A DNA stretch of 63,944 bases from contig NZ_JAQCNJ010000077.1 of the NCBI RefSeq assembly GCF_028275055.1, positions 1 to 63,944 of the forward strand, written 5' to 3'. How positions within the stretch are numbered: the stretch's first letter is position 1; every line of letters starts with the position of its first letter. The position numbers and the translations under genes are program-made. Of the stretch, positions 1 to 9,491 are shown piece by piece. Source of the DNA: Haloplanus sp. (GTDB lineage: Archaea > Halobacteriota > Halobacteria > Halobacteriales > Haloferacaceae). The notes under the pieces were generated by a model, which was given only the letters and a program-made list of their open reading frames with translations, was not told where the DNA came from and did no database searches.

Positions 1-1607
1 TCGAGGTCGTAGAGGTCGGCCGTCGGTTCGAACTCCATCCCGTGTGGCGTTTTGAACGACTCGGTGAACGGCGGGTCGAACGATTCGATCGGGAGGCGGT
101 GGAAGATGCCGCCGCCGTCGTTGTTGATCAGCACCACCGTCGCGTCGACGCCGCAGCGAAGCGCCGACAGGAGGCCGTTGCCGTCGTGGTAGAAGGCCAA
201 GTCGCCGATAACGAGTGTCAGGTGGTCGGTGGTGGCGCTGCCCGCCCCAAGCGCGGTGGAGACGATGCCGTCGATGCCCGACGCGCCGCGGTTTCCGAGA
301 ACGGTGTAGGCGGCCAAATCCGGGGCGGCGTATCGGTCGGCGTCGCGAACGGGCGTCGAGTTCGAGACGACGAGTGTGGCAGGCTGAGGGGCGAGGTCGG
401 TCACGTCGGCGAGGATGGCTCCCTCGAAGTAGCCGCCCGCGCCGTCGTCGTTCGCGCCGGCTACCACCTCGCGGTGGGTGCGTTCGGCGGCCGTCCACCG
501 CTCGCGCCACTCGGGGGCATCCGGGCCGCCAACCGTCTCCGCGAGGGTGGCGAGCAGGCGCGATGGGTCGGCGACCACGAGGTCGGTCGCCCGGAACTCC
601 GCCTCGCGCCACCCGCCCGCCGGATCGACGACGAACTGGCGAGCCCCGGTTCGGGCGAGATACTTTCGGAGACGCTTCGAGGTGGGCGACGCGCCGATAC
701 GCACGACGACCTCCGGATCCGGCCAGTCGGCCGTCACCCGCGGGTCGAGGTAGCCGTCGTAGCCGCCGACGGTCGTCGTCACACGGGTGTGGCCGCCAAA
801 GCGCAGGCCCGAAAGCGGGTCCGCGAGGATCGGGAAGCCGGTCGCGTGGGCGAGCGCCGTCACCGCCTGCGGATCGGCACCCGGCGGGTCCGGCGGTCCG
901 GCGACGATCAGCCCCCGACCGACCGACAACGCCTCCGAGAACGCGCGCCTGTCGGAACGATCCAGTCGCGGGACGCCGGCGGTTGTCGACACGAACGGCC
1001 GGTCGTCGTCGCGACCGGCGACGGCGAGGGAGTTGCGGTCGGTTGGCACGTCGTCCTCGACGGGTGTCGGTTCCAGCGGCTTTCGAAACGGACAGTTCAG
1101 GTGGACCGGCCCCGAGGGAGTGCCCGTCGCCTCGGCGAGCACCCGGCCGACGGTCGTCCGGAGCGACCGGAGTTTGCGGGCGTCGGCCTCCGGTTCGGGC
1201 AGGTCGCGATACCCTCGGACGGCGTCGCCGTACAACTTCTCCTGATCGACCGTCTGGTTCGCGCCGCTTTCGCGGAGCTCCGGGGGGCGGTCGGCGGTGA
1301 GGAGAAGGAGCGGCACACGACCCTCGTCCGCTTCGACGACCGCGGGATGATAGTTCGCGGCTGCGGTACCGGAGGTACAGATCAGGGGCGTCACGTCGCC
1401 GGTTCGGCGGGCGCGGCCAAGCGCGAAGTAGGCGGCCGAGCGCTCGTCGAGAACGGAGTAGGCGGTCAGCTCCTCGGACTCGGCGACGGCGGTGACGAGC
1501 GGCGTCGACCGGCTTCCGGGCGAGACGACGACGGCATCGACGCCGCCCCGGGCGAGTTCGTCCACGAGTGCCCGCGCCCAGAGCACGTTGCGGTTGGGTG
1601 CGCTCAT
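1..1607 (-). CDS. menD: 2-succinyl-5-enolpyruvyl-6-hydroxy-3-cyclohexene-1-carboxylate synthase, partial
   Basis: ThDP-dependent enzyme that joins isochorismate and 2-oxoglutarate in menaquinone biosynthesis. The open frame starts at the ATG complementary to 1605-1607 (MSAPNRNVLWARALVDEL) and is still open at the left edge, so the C-terminus is missing. Visible hallmarks are the N-terminal ThDP-pyrimidine part (VVSPGSRSTPL, then a CTSGTAAANYHPAV segment) and, near the edge, the pyrophosphate-binding region (IGDLAFYHDGNG, then INNDGGGIFH), as in MenD. Its start codon overlaps the menF stop by 4 nt (ATGA), which indicates translational coupling. The partner menF upstream supports the assignment. 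Confidence 0.93.
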   Translation of the reverse strand, partial: MSAPNRNVLWARALVDELARGGVDAVVVSPGSRSTPLVTAVAESEELTAYSVLDERSAAYFALGRARRTGDVTPLICTSGTAAANYHPAVVEADEGRVPLLLLTADRPPELRESGANQTVDQEKLYGDAVRGYRDLPEPEADARKLRSLRTTVGRVLAEATGTPSGPVHLNCPFRKPLEPTPVEDDVPTDRNSLAVAGRDDDRPFVSTTAGVPRLDRSDRRAFSEALSVGRGLIVAGPPDPPGADPQAVTALAHATGFPILADPLSGLRFGGHTRVTTTVGGYDGYLDPRVTADWPDPEVVVRIGASPTSKRLRKYLARTGARQFVVDPAGGWREAEFRATDLVVADPSRLLATLAETVGGPDAPEWRERWTAAERTHREVVAGANDDGAGGYFEGAILADVTDLAPQPATLVVSNSTPVRDADRYAAPDLAAYTVLGNRGASGIDGIVSTALGAGSATTDHLTLVIGDLAFYHDGNGLLSALRCGVDATVVLINNDGGGIFHRLPIESFDPPFTESFKTPHGMEFEPTADLYDL

Positions 1608-2941
1608 TCCAGTTCGTCGAGGATCGGCCGATATTTAAGTTGCACCTCGTCCCACTCGCGGTCGGGGTCGGAGTCGGCGACGATGCCGACGCCGGCAAAG
1701 AGCGTGGCTGTCGTCTCGCGGGCGAGCGCGGAGCGAATGGCGACTGCGAAAGAGCCGTTGCCGGCGGCGTCGACCCAGCCGACGGGCGCGGCGTACCACC
1801 CGCGGTCGAACGGCTCCGTCTCACGAATGGTTGCGAGCGCACGCTCCGGGGGGAGTCCTCCGACCGCCGGTGTGGGGTGAAGCGCCTCCACCAACTCGAG
1901 AACGTGTGTGTCGTGATCGAGCGTCGCGGTGATGGGGGTAAACAGATGCTGGACGGTCTCTAGTCGTCGGACCCGTCGTCCGCCTGCGGTGACCGACGAC
2001 GCAAACGGCGAGAGCTGTTCGCGGATGGTTTCGGCGACGAGGTCGTGTTCGTGGGCGTTTTTTTCGTCGTCAAGGAGTTCGGCGGCCAGCCAGTCGTCCT
2101 CGGTCGGCGTATCCCCCCGGCCGGTCGTACCGGCGAGCGCACCGGTCGTGACCGTCCGCCCGTGACGGCTGACCAGCCGTTCGGGCGTCGCGCCCAAAAG
2201 GCTCGGTCGGTCCAGGCCGGCGGTCGGTTCGACAAGGAATCGATAACAGTCGGGGTACGTCTCGCCGAGGTCGGCAAGCACGTCCGGCACGGACAGAGGG
2301 TCATCGAGCGTCACGGCGAGTGCCTGTGCGAGAACGACCTTCCGAAGGTCGCCGTCCTCGATCCGATCGACGGCCGCCGCGACCGACTCCCGCCACGTCT
2401 CGCGTGGCGTCGTCCGCGTTCGCGAGACGATGTGTGACCCGCGGCGGGGGCCGGCCTCCTCGACGGCGGCGAGTCGCTCGCGTGCCTCCTCGAGACGACG
2501 CTCGACGGCCTCTGGCGTCGCATCCGCGCCGACGGCGTTGACCGTCACCCACGTTCCGCGGTCGGTGTCGGTGACCTGGACACGCGGCAGAACGAACCGC
2601 GCCCCGGGAAAGTCGGCCCACGTGCCGTTGTTGTCGCTGGCCTCGTCGTGGAAGGCGAACCCGCCGAACAGGCGGGGACAGGCGGCCTCTGTTCCGGCGT
2701 GGACGTCGCCGGAGCGCAGTAGCCGGTCGATGTCGTCGCGGACCGACGTGAACCGGTCGCGACCGTCGGCTGTAACGGCCGCGGCGACACCGCCCGCGAC
2801 GACAGTCGCCTCGTCGGGACCGGTCCAGAACGTCCGGGGTGCCGGCATCGCATCGAGGGCAGCACGGAGCGACGGCACCGATCCCCGGACCGACCGACTG
2901 ACGAGACCGGTCTCCGTCTCGTCGTTTCGGGGGATACCCAT
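1604..2941 (-). CDS. menF: isochorismate synthase
   Basis: Converts chorismate to isochorismate, the committed step to menaquinone. The 445-residue length fits the MenF/EntC/DhbC family. The C-terminal chorismate-binding domain is clear: LLGATPERLVSRHGRTVTTGALAGT, then HLFTPITATL, then the family signature PTPAVGGLPPERALATIRE followed by FDRGWYAAPVGW (all read directly). A TATA-like GTAAAAGC on the minus strand (2966-2973) lies about 27 nt upstream of the ATG, so a leaderless transcript is plausible. The gene also sits only 32 nt after the upstream molybdoenzyme and could be cotranscribed with it. It overlaps menD by ATGA. Confidence 0.93.
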   Translation of the reverse strand: MGIPRNDETETGLVSRSVRGSVPSLRAALDAMPAPRTFWTGPDEATVVAGGVAAAVTADGRDRFTSVRDDIDRLLRSGDVHAGTEAACPRLFGGFAFHDEASDNNGTWADFPGARFVLPRVQVTDTDRGTWVTVNAVGADATPEAVERRLEEARERLAAVEEAGPRRGSHIVSRTRTTPRETWRESVAAAVDRIEDGDLRKVVLAQALAVTLDDPLSVPDVLADLGETYPDCYRFLVEPTAGLDRPSLLGATPERLVSRHGRTVTTGALAGTTGRGDTPTEDDWLAAELLDDEKNAHEHDLVAETIREQLSPFASSVTAGGRRVRRLETVQHLFTPITATLDHDTHVLELVEALHPTPAVGGLPPERALATIRETEPFDRGWYAAPVGWVDAAGNGSFAVAIRSALARETTATLFAGVGIVADSDPDREWDEVQLKYRPILDELE

Positions 2942-2973
2942 TATAAACTCTTGCGTGCGCCGTACGCTTTTAC

Positions 2974-3597
2974 CTAACTATCGCTGTAACGCTCCTCGGC
3001 CCAGGGGTCGGCGGTGACCGAATACCCCCGTTTCTCCCAGAATCCGCGTTGCGGTTCGGTGAGGAACTCGATGCCGGTTACCCACTTTGCGCCCTTGTAG
3101 GCGTACCGGTGGGGCGTGACGACGCGGACGGGACCGCCGTGGTCCCGCGGCAAGGGGTTGCCGTCGAACTCGAACGCAAGGAGCGTCTCCGGGCGCAGGC
3201 AGGCGTCCAACGGGAGGTCAGTCGTGTAGTCGTCCGCGGCGTGAAAGAGGACGTGGACCGCCTCCGACCCGACGCCGACGCGTTCGGCAAGCGTGGTAAA
3301 CGGCAGGCCGGTGAACTCACAATCGAACCGGCTCCAACCGGTGACACAGTGAAAGTCCTGGCGTTGTGTCTCCACGCCCAGTGATGTGAACGCGTCCCAG
3401 TCGAGTGTCACCGCCTCCGCTACCGCGCCGCTCACCGAGAGCGTCCACTCCTCCCGTGTGACCCGTGGGGTCGATCCTTTCGAGAGAACGGGAAAGGAGT
3501 CGGTGCGGTGTTGTCCCGGCGGGAGACGCTCGTCGCCAAACTCGCGGTATATGTCGGTGGCGTCCCGATCCATATCCTGTTTCAGGCGGCGACTCAC
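2974..3597 (-). CDS. sulfite oxidase-like molybdopterin-dependent oxidoreductase
   Basis: A protein of 207 residues consisting of a single sulfite-oxidase/YedY-type molybdopterin-binding domain, without the dimerisation or heme domains of full sulfite oxidases. The Mo-ligating cysteine lies in DFHCVTGWSRFD, followed by GLPFTTL and the RDHGGPVRVVTPHRYAYKGAKWV segment typical of this fold. No Tat signal is visible, so it is probably cytoplasmic. The GTG at 3597 was kept because a TATA-like GAGTTAAC lies about 28 nt upstream; ATG at 3573 (MDRDATDI) is an alternative. The substrate is unknown. The next gene downstream is menF. Confidence 0.85.
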   Translation of the reverse strand: MSRRLKQDMDRDATDIYREFGDERLPPGQHRTDSFPVLSKGSTPRVTREEWTLSVSGAVAEAVTLDWDAFTSLGVETQRQDFHCVTGWSRFDCEFTGLPFTTLAERVGVGSEAVHVLFHAADDYTTDLPLDACLRPETLLAFEFDGNPLPRDHGGPVRVVTPHRYAYKGAKWVTGIEFLTEPQRGFWEKRGYSVTADPWAEERYSDS

Positions 3598-3706
3598 CTA
3601 TGCGTACCGGTCCGATACTCGATTCGTTAACTCGAGTTTACTATCCACGTGAAATTACTTGTCCGTCAAGGCGCGGGATTGTCGAAGTACGAATCACCCC
3701 ATAGAA

Positions 3707-3714
3707 TTTAAATA
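3707..3714 (+). promoter_or_regulatory. TATA box for the gene at 3743
   Basis: TTTAAATA, a near-consensus haloarchaeal TATA box, is centred about 32 nt upstream of the ATG at 3743, implying a leaderless or nearly leaderless mRNA. Confidence 0.75.
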
Positions 3715-3742
3715 CGCCCCTCGCAAAGCGTCAAGCGTCCAA

Positions 3743-3955
3743 ATGCCGAACGTGCAAATAACCGTCCCCGAACATCTGGAGATGCAGATCGCTCAGTTGG
3801 TCGAACAAGGGGAGTTCGTCAGTCGGGAGGAGGCCATTCAAGAACTGCTCTCGACCGGTCTTCGTGCCTACAAGACGAGTGGCCCGATCGAAGAGGAAGA
3901 GCCAAGCTTTGAGGAGGAGGGCATGATGGGTCACGAGGACGAGTACGTCTTCTGA
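3743..3955 (+). CDS. ribbon-helix-helix (CopG-like) small protein
   Basis: A 70-residue protein. The N-terminus (MPNVQITVPEHLEMQIAQLV) followed by the EFVSREEAIQELLSTGL helix pair is the ribbon-helix-helix DNA-binding pattern. The tail is strongly acidic (EEEEPSFEEEG). The start was chosen because a consensus TATA box lies about 30 nt upstream and the RHH strand begins right at this Met. This gene next to a UPF0058 gene is an arrangement I recognise from haloarchaea, so the two may be functionally linked. Role inferred: small transcription factor; target unknown. Confidence 0.8.
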   Translation: MPNVQITVPEHLEMQIAQLVEQGEFVSREEAIQELLSTGLRAYKTSGPIEEEEPSFEEEGMMGHEDEYVF

Positions 3956-4009
3956 GCGTGGGAGCCCGCCGCAATAATCCTTAACCCGTATACGGTCGTA
4001 CACGGGGGT

Positions 4010-4288
4010 ATGCACAAGGAAGAACTCCTCGAGCTGCATGAACAGATGGTGACGATCATGAACTATTTCCGTAGCCAGGAGTCGGTCGACGACAGTATTT
4101 TCGACCCGTACGAATCGCTGAGTGTCGACCCTTCACACGTCCACAAGTCGAAAAGCGAACACAAACACGCGGTGTTCGTTCTCGGCAACGCCTTAGCGAC
4201 GGCGATGAGCGAAGACGAGTTCTCCGGCGCCGGCCGGGTCGGCAAGCGCATGGCCGAACTCGCCGAAGACGCCGAGAGCAAACTGTAA
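4010..4288 (+). CDS. UPF0058 family protein
   Basis: A 92-residue protein with the UPF0058 pattern: MHKEELLELHEQMVTIMNYF, then a DPYESLSVDPSHVHKSKSEHKHAVFVLGNAL core rich in His and Lys, and a helical tail. The function of the family is unknown. A TATA-like CCTTAACC about 28 nt upstream points to a leaderless mRNA. It follows the RHH gene by 54 nt and precedes the rhomboid gene by 75 nt, so it appears to have its own promoter. Confidence 0.88.
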   Translation: MHKEELLELHEQMVTIMNYFRSQESVDDSIFDPYESLSVDPSHVHKSKSEHKHAVFVLGNALATAMSEDEFSGAGRVGKRMAELAEDAESKL

Positions 4289-4363
4289 CCGGCCGGGACG
4301 GCCCGCGCGTCTCGACGACACGCCCCCACCGGATTCATTACCGCCCGGTCGACAACAGGAGAC

Positions 4364-6028
4364 ATGCTCGGTCTCCCGGATGCGGCGACCCTGTTCCGGC
4401 TGGCGCTGGGCCTCGCACTCCTTGTTTCGGTCCTCGTCGTCGTTTCCCTCGACCGCCCACGAGGTCGGTGGGGCGCTCGGCTCCGGTCTCGGTTTCTCGC
4501 CGGCGTGCCTTGGGGAACGCTGGTGGTGTTAGGGTTCGTTCTCGGGGTGTATCTTTTCATCCAGGGTGGCTGGTCCGGTTGGTACTCGCCGGTCACCATC
4601 CCGTTCCGAGCGTGGTCGTATTTGTACCCATTGGGTGTCGCGGCGGCGGCGTTCTCACACTTCGGGCCTGCACACCTGATCGGCAACCTGGTCGGGACGG
4701 TCGCACTCGCCCCGATAGCCGAGTATGCGTGGGGACATTTCCCCCGCGAGCGAGGCACCCAGACGTTCACCTCGCCGCTGACCAACCCTTACGTGCGGGC
4801 GTTAGTCGTCGTTCCGGCGGCGGTTGTCGGTGTTGGCCTGTTCACGTCGGTGTTCGCCGTCGGCCCGGTGATCGGATTCTCCGGAGTCGTGTTCGCGTTC
4901 GCGGGCTTCGCGCTCGTTCACTACCCGATCACGACCGTCGTCGCACTCGCGGCGAGCAACGGGGTCCGGACGCTGTACCGGGCGTTTCAGCAGCCGACGC
5001 TGACCGCAAGCGCCGGCCCGTCGTACTCGTCGCCGTGGTGGGCCGACATCGCGATCCAAGGCCACGCAATCGGCCTTCTCGCGGGCGTTCTCCTCGGCGT
5101 GTGGCTGGCTCGTGCCCGCGGCGATGACCGACCGTCGGCCGCCCGGGTCGCAACCGGTGTCGCCCTGTTCGGCGTTGCACAGTCGTTGTGGGCGGTGTAC
5201 TGGTTCCGCGGTGGCGAGACGTACGTCCTCTACCGGGCGGCCGGCCTCGCACTCGTCGTGTTGTTGGCGACGCTGGTGGCCGCCACCGTCGCGGCGTCGG
5301 CACGCCCGTTGTTGTCGACACCCGCGGACACCGACGCCTTCAGGTCGCTTCCCCGGTGGCAGGTCGGGGCGACCGTGCTGGTGTTGTGTACGGCCGCCAT
5401 CGCCGGCCCCGCGGTGCCGGTGAATCTGACGACTTCGGCCGGGGGCGACCTGCCCGGCGACGCCGACCCGGTGACGGTGCGCGGATACGAGGTAGCGTAC
5501 GCCGAGAACGTCCCCAATGGGATGGTGTCGGTCGTCGATATCGAGGCGTTCGGAGAGACGACACGGGTCAACACCTCGGGGGTGATCGTCAGGAACCGCG
5601 AGCGTGGTATCTGGATGACCGCCGTACCGGCCGGCCGACTCGCATTCACGGGAACGACCCGCGTCAGGGTCGGCGGTGTCGGCTGGCGGGAGTCGGTTCG
5701 CGTCCAGCGACAGGGGTGGAGCGCCGTCGGCGGTGGCACGACCTACCGGGTGCGACTCTCCCACCGGGGTGAAAACGTGACGGCCTACACCGCTCCGCCG
5801 GCCCGGGCCGGCCCCGTGATCGCCGGCCGGAACGTCTCCGTCGTCAGCGGCTCGGACCGGTTCCGACTCAACGTCTCGGTCGGTAACCGATCGGAGACGA
5901 CACCCGTCCCCGCGGTCAACGAGACGGTGTCGGCCGGTGGCTTGGAGTTCACCAACGCCGACGGCCGGATCTACGCCATCGACGGGTCGACGCAGGTTCG
6001 CGTCGCTCGACGGGAAACCTACGAGTGA
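4364..6028 (+). CDS. rhomboid family intramembrane serine protease with large C-terminal domain
   Basis: A 554-residue protein. An N-terminal membrane segment is followed by the rhomboid core: HFGPAHLIGNLVGTVALAP, the catalytic GFSG with Ser173, and the catalytic His234 in the GHAIGLLAGVLLGV helix. Two more membrane segments follow, then from about residue 340 a soluble, beta-rich region with N-glycosylation-like NxS/T sites that is probably outside the cell. The core is complete, so an active protease is expected. The extra domain is not part of the minimal rhomboid and might present or bind substrates (inference). No neighbour indicates the substrate. Confidence 0.88.
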   Translation: MLGLPDAATLFRLALGLALLVSVLVVVSLDRPRGRWGARLRSRFLAGVPWGTLVVLGFVLGVYLFIQGGWSGWYSPVTIPFRAWSYLYPLGVAAAAFSHFGPAHLIGNLVGTVALAPIAEYAWGHFPRERGTQTFTSPLTNPYVRALVVVPAAVVGVGLFTSVFAVGPVIGFSGVVFAFAGFALVHYPITTVVALAASNGVRTLYRAFQQPTLTASAGPSYSSPWWADIAIQGHAIGLLAGVLLGVWLARARGDDRPSAARVATGVALFGVAQSLWAVYWFRGGETYVLYRAAGLALVVLLATLVAATVAASARPLLSTPADTDAFRSLPRWQVGATVLVLCTAAIAGPAVPVNLTTSAGGDLPGDADPVTVRGYEVAYAENVPNGMVSVVDIEAFGETTRVNTSGVIVRNRERGIWMTAVPAGRLAFTGTTRVRVGGVGWRESVRVQRQGWSAVGGGTTYRVRLSHRGENVTAYTAPPARAGPVIAGRNVSVVSGSDRFRLNVSVGNRSETTPVPAVNETVSAGGLEFTNADGRIYAIDGSTQVRVARRETYE

Positions 6029-6059
6029 GCCACAAGGGACGAAAGCTCATAAGCATCTG

Positions 6060-6689
6060 TTACGACGGCCACTCGATCCGAAACACCTCGGTGTCGATTT
6101 CGGTCCGGTCGGTGGCGTGGTGGTCGAACTGGTTGTCGAGATCGAACTCCGCGGCGAAGGCGTGTGTCACCTCGCCAGCGTTGTCGGCCGCGAACGACTC
6201 AACGAACGCCCGGCTCCCGGCGTTGTGTACCGAGTAGGAGATGTCGGCGATGTCGACGGCGGTCGACAGAAACGCGCGGTCGGCGTGTTCGTTTCCGTTC
6301 TGTGCGCCGAACGGAGGGTTCATGACGACCGTCGTGGGACCGGATGGCCGGACGGGCGCGTCCGTGGCGTCGGCGTGGACCCAATGGATCTCCGTGCGGG
6401 TGCCGACCCGCCGTCGGTTCTCCCGGGCGATCAGGAGCGCGTCACGGTCGATTTCGACGCCGATCGCTCGACTGGGGCCACGGAGCGCCGCGCCGAGCGT
6501 GAACATCCCCGTCCCCGCGCCCAGATCGACGACCGTCCGGCCCTCGATGTCGTCGTTCAGGTCCGCGATGTGGACCACGTGAGCCGCGAGTTCCGGCGGC
6601 GTCGGATACTGTTCGAGGGCGGCCTGCGGGTTCTCGAAGCCGGCGACGACCGCCAACTGTCCCGCGAGATCGGCCTTTGTCGCCGTCAT
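6060..6689 (-). CDS. METTL5-like N6-adenine methyltransferase
   Basis: A 209-residue protein starting at MTATKADLAG. It has the class I SAM-binding motif VVDLGAGTGMFTLGAAL, an acidic IGVEIDRDAL strand and the catalytic NPPFGAQ motif. NPPF is the signature of N6-adenine methyltransferases, and the layout matches archaeal METTL5-type enzymes that act on rRNA (established for the eukaryotic relative). The target in this organism is inferred. An upstream Met at 6713 gives an eight-residue extension; I prefer 6689 because family similarity starts there. Confidence 0.82.
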   Translation of the reverse strand: MTATKADLAGQLAVVAGFENPQAALEQYPTPPELAAHVVHIADLNDDIEGRTVVDLGAGTGMFTLGAALRGPSRAIGVEIDRDALLIARENRRRVGTRTEIHWVHADATDAPVRPSGPTTVVMNPPFGAQNGNEHADRAFLSTAVDIADISYSVHNAGSRAFVESFAADNAGEVTHAFAAEFDLDNQFDHHATDRTEIDTEVFRIEWPS

Positions 6690-6906
6690 CGCCCCTCCAT
6701 CGCGTCGGTCCACGCCGTCCGCCCGTCCGCCGTCTCGACCCCGCGGACGTTCAGTGGCGTCATGCGTGTCAGCACATATTCTCCGGTAATACTAAAGTTT
6801 TTTTGGATACGTCGGGGTAATTATTCGGGCGCATGGCGTCCTTGACGCCGCCGCGAGGTAGGCTCGTGGGACCGTTTCAACACTCATTTCGGTGCCGTTC
6901 ACGGCG

Positions 6907-7491
6907 TTACGCCGCACACGACCAGACGCCACGTCGGTTTTCTCGTGCCGTTGTTTCGAGCGACGCGTACCGGTCGCGTTCGCGGAAGGTGGCGTCGTAG
7001 AGGCGGGCGTGGCCGCGTTCAAGCAACGCCGTGTTGAACGAGCGACCGTCGACGACGACGTACGCGAGAAGGCGGCCGTAACCGCCTCGTCGCCCTGCGG
7101 CGGTGTCAAAACGGAGCGTCACCGCACGGCCGGCGAGCATGTTCTCCGCGTAGGCGCTTGCCTCCTCGCCGTGCCGCCGGAGACAATCACGACCCGCCGT
7201 GGTGTCGGGGACACCCTCGAACTCCGTCGGATCGTTCTCGGCTCGGACCTCCGGAGTGTCGACGCCGAGCAGTCGGACCGTGTCCTCACCACCGTTCGGA
7301 AAACGGACGTCGACCGTGTCGCCGTCGACCACGTGGGTCACACGAACGGTCACCGCATCCTCGGGTGTCGTCGGTGTGGAGGCGTCCGGGGTCGTCCCGA
7401 CACACCCAGCGGTCACGAACAGAATCAGGACGGGCAGAAGCCGCGCCCAGTCGCGTCGGATCACGGGCGTCCGGCCGGTCCACGGGGTCAT
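6907..7491 (-). CDS. thermonuclease (SNase-like) lipoprotein
   Basis: A 194-residue protein. A signal peptide with a lipobox ends in VTAGC, so the protein is predicted to be lipid-anchored outside the cell. The staphylococcal-nuclease domain follows: VVDGDTVDVRF, then VRLLGVDTPEV, RRHGEEAS and GRLLAYVVVDG, carrying the acidic and Arg residues of the SNase active site. The ATG at 7491 was chosen over a GTG at 7497. It begins 13 nt after the argS stop on the same strand, so it may be cotranscribed with argS. Probable role: extracellular nucleic-acid degradation. Confidence 0.88.
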   Translation of the reverse strand: MTPWTGRTPVIRRDWARLLPVLILFVTAGCVGTTPDASTPTTPEDAVTVRVTHVVDGDTVDVRFPNGGEDTVRLLGVDTPEVRAENDPTEFEGVPDTTAGRDCLRRHGEEASAYAENMLAGRAVTLRFDTAAGRRGGYGRLLAYVVVDGRSFNTALLERGHARLYDATFRERDRYASLETTARENRRGVWSCAA

Positions 7492-7503
7492 AAGCACCCG
7501 GAC

Positions 7504-9402
7504 CTACATCTCCGCGAGGGTGTCGACCCCGAGAAGCCCGAGTCCGTTCTCGAACACCTGTGCGGTGGCCGCGGTCAATGCGAGGCGCTCACCGGCCGCC
7601 GACTCCGCGTCAAGCACGCGGTTCTTGTGATAGAAGGAGTTGAACACGTGTGCCAGATCCAGCAGGTAGCGCGCGAGCGGTGCGGCGTCGTATCGCTCCT
7701 CGCACAGGTTGAGGACCAGCGGATAGCGACCGAGATGGTAGATCAGTCGGTGATCGGTGTCGTTGAACGCTCCGGGGTCGATGGCGTCCGCTTCCGGCAC
7801 CGACTCGGCGTCGTCGAGAATGCTGTACGCCCGGGTCGTGGCGTACTGGACGTACGGCCCCGTGTCGCCGTCAAGCGACACCGCCTCGTCGATGTCGAAG
7901 GTGATATCCTTGCCCCGGTTCGAGGCGACCATTCCGTATTTGACCGTCGCGAGCGCGATCTTCCGGGCGATCACAGCGACCTCGTCGTCGTCGACACCGC
8001 GGCCCTTCTCCTCGACGATGTCGCGGGCACGATCCCGGGCGGCGTCGAGTACCTCGCGGACGGTGACGATCTGGCCGCCACGGGTCGACATGCTCCCCTC
8101 GGGGAGGCTGATCATCCCGTAGTTGACGTGTTGTAACCGCAGGTCGGTGAACCCCATTTTTCGGGCGGCGACGAACAGTTGCGAGAAGTAGTGGTCCTGT
8201 TCGCTGGCGACGACGTACACCGACCGGTCGGCGTCGAACTCCTCGATCCGGTAGGCGATGGTCGCCAGATCCCGCGTCCCGTAGACGGTCGACCCGTCCG
8301 ACTTGACGATGTAGAAGGGGTCGAAGTCGGCATCCTCGACGTTCCCGGCCGCATCGAGGGCCTCGCGGGCACGGGCCAGCGAGGGGTCGACATCGACCCG
8401 TTCCGGGTCACCCGCGTCCTCGTACTCGTCGGGGTAGATCGGGATGAAGGCCGATCCGTCCGCCGCACGCATCGCCACGCCTTCTTCGAGGGCCCGATCG
8501 ACGATCCGGTCGTTCCACCCTTCTCGGGCGTAGAAGCTCTCGCCGATCCAGAGGTCGAAGTCCACACCGAGTTCCTCGTAAACGGCCTCGAAGCGTTCGA
8601 TGCTGGCCTCGCGGAACCGTTCCCAGCGCTCGACCGCCGCCTCGTCGCCGTCCTCTAAGCGGGCGAACCACTCCTTGCCGGCGGCGGTGTGGTGGTCGCG
8701 CTCCGCCGCAACCGCCTCCTCGAACGACCCGGTGAGCGCTTCGAACGCCTCGACATCCTCAAGCATCGAATCGCGTTGTTCGAACTGCTGGTAGAGGTCG
8801 AGGAGGTGAGCGATAGGGTCCTCCTCGAAGGCGTCCTCGTCACCGAACTCGACGTACTCGTGGAGGAGATTGCCGAACTGCACCCCCCAGTCGCCGAGGT
8901 GGTTGTCCCGAGCCACGTCGTGGCCCAACGCCTCGAGAACGTTCATGAGAGCGTCGCTGAGGATCGTGTTCCGGAGATGGCCAACGTGGAGTGGCTTGGC
9001 GATGTTCGGCGAGGAGACGTCCGCAATGATGGTTTCGGGGGCCGCGTGCTCGCGGGCACCGTAGGACGCCGCCTCGTCGCCGATGGCCGACAACGTCCGT
9101 CGGGCCATCGTCTCGACGTCGAGGTGGTAGTTGATATGACCGTTCTCGACGGTGACGGCACCGATTCCCTCGGGGAGACCGGCCGCCTCGTGCGCGTCGG
9201 CGATGGACGACGCGACCGACATCGGGTTCGACCCCTCGTCGGCGGCGATAGCAAACGAAATCGCGGAGGAAAACTCGCCTTTCTCGTCGTCGTCGAAGTC
9301 CTCGAGTTCGAGCGCCGAGGGGTCGACGGTGCGGTCGTGTCCCGCCTCTGTGACCGCCCCGGCCAGCCCGTCGATCAGCGCACGTTCGATGGATCGAAGC
9401 AT
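7504..9402 (-). CDS. argS: arginyl-tRNA synthetase
   Basis: A 632-residue class I aminoacyl-tRNA synthetase. The N-terminal domain (to about residue 110) is followed by the signature SSPNIAKPLHVGHLRNT, containing the HIGH-type HVGH, and later by TRGGQIVTVREVLD in the KMSKS region, which carries SMSTRGG in place of KMSKS. The C-terminal anticodon-binding domain shows the usual YHLGRYP and FNSFYHKNRVL segments. Its substrate tRNA-Arg(CCG) lies immediately upstream on the same strand. The downstream nuclease gene is almost contiguous. Confidence 0.96.
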   Translation of the reverse strand: MLRSIERALIDGLAGAVTEAGHDRTVDPSALELEDFDDDEKGEFSSAISFAIAADEGSNPMSVASSIADAHEAAGLPEGIGAVTVENGHINYHLDVETMARRTLSAIGDEAASYGAREHAAPETIIADVSSPNIAKPLHVGHLRNTILSDALMNVLEALGHDVARDNHLGDWGVQFGNLLHEYVEFGDEDAFEEDPIAHLLDLYQQFEQRDSMLEDVEAFEALTGSFEEAVAAERDHHTAAGKEWFARLEDGDEAAVERWERFREASIERFEAVYEELGVDFDLWIGESFYAREGWNDRIVDRALEEGVAMRAADGSAFIPIYPDEYEDAGDPERVDVDPSLARAREALDAAGNVEDADFDPFYIVKSDGSTVYGTRDLATIAYRIEEFDADRSVYVVASEQDHYFSQLFVAARKMGFTDLRLQHVNYGMISLPEGSMSTRGGQIVTVREVLDAARDRARDIVEEKGRGVDDDEVAVIARKIALATVKYGMVASNRGKDITFDIDEAVSLDGDTGPYVQYATTRAYSILDDAESVPEADAIDPGAFNDTDHRLIYHLGRYPLVLNLCEERYDAAPLARYLLDLAHVFNSFYHKNRVLDAESAAGERLALTAATAQVFENGLGLLGVDTLAEM

Positions 9403-9491
9403 TTCTTGGCTGTGGTCGCCTCTACATCCCGATAAAACTCACTACATCCCCCGGCCGGTCGCTTCGCTCGTCGGATCGTGACCGAGGTGAG

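Noticed and set aside
42-1880. Very long plus-strand open frame over menD/menF
   Set aside because: Antisense of menD and menF; Arg/Gly/Val-rich composition caused by GC-rich third positions.
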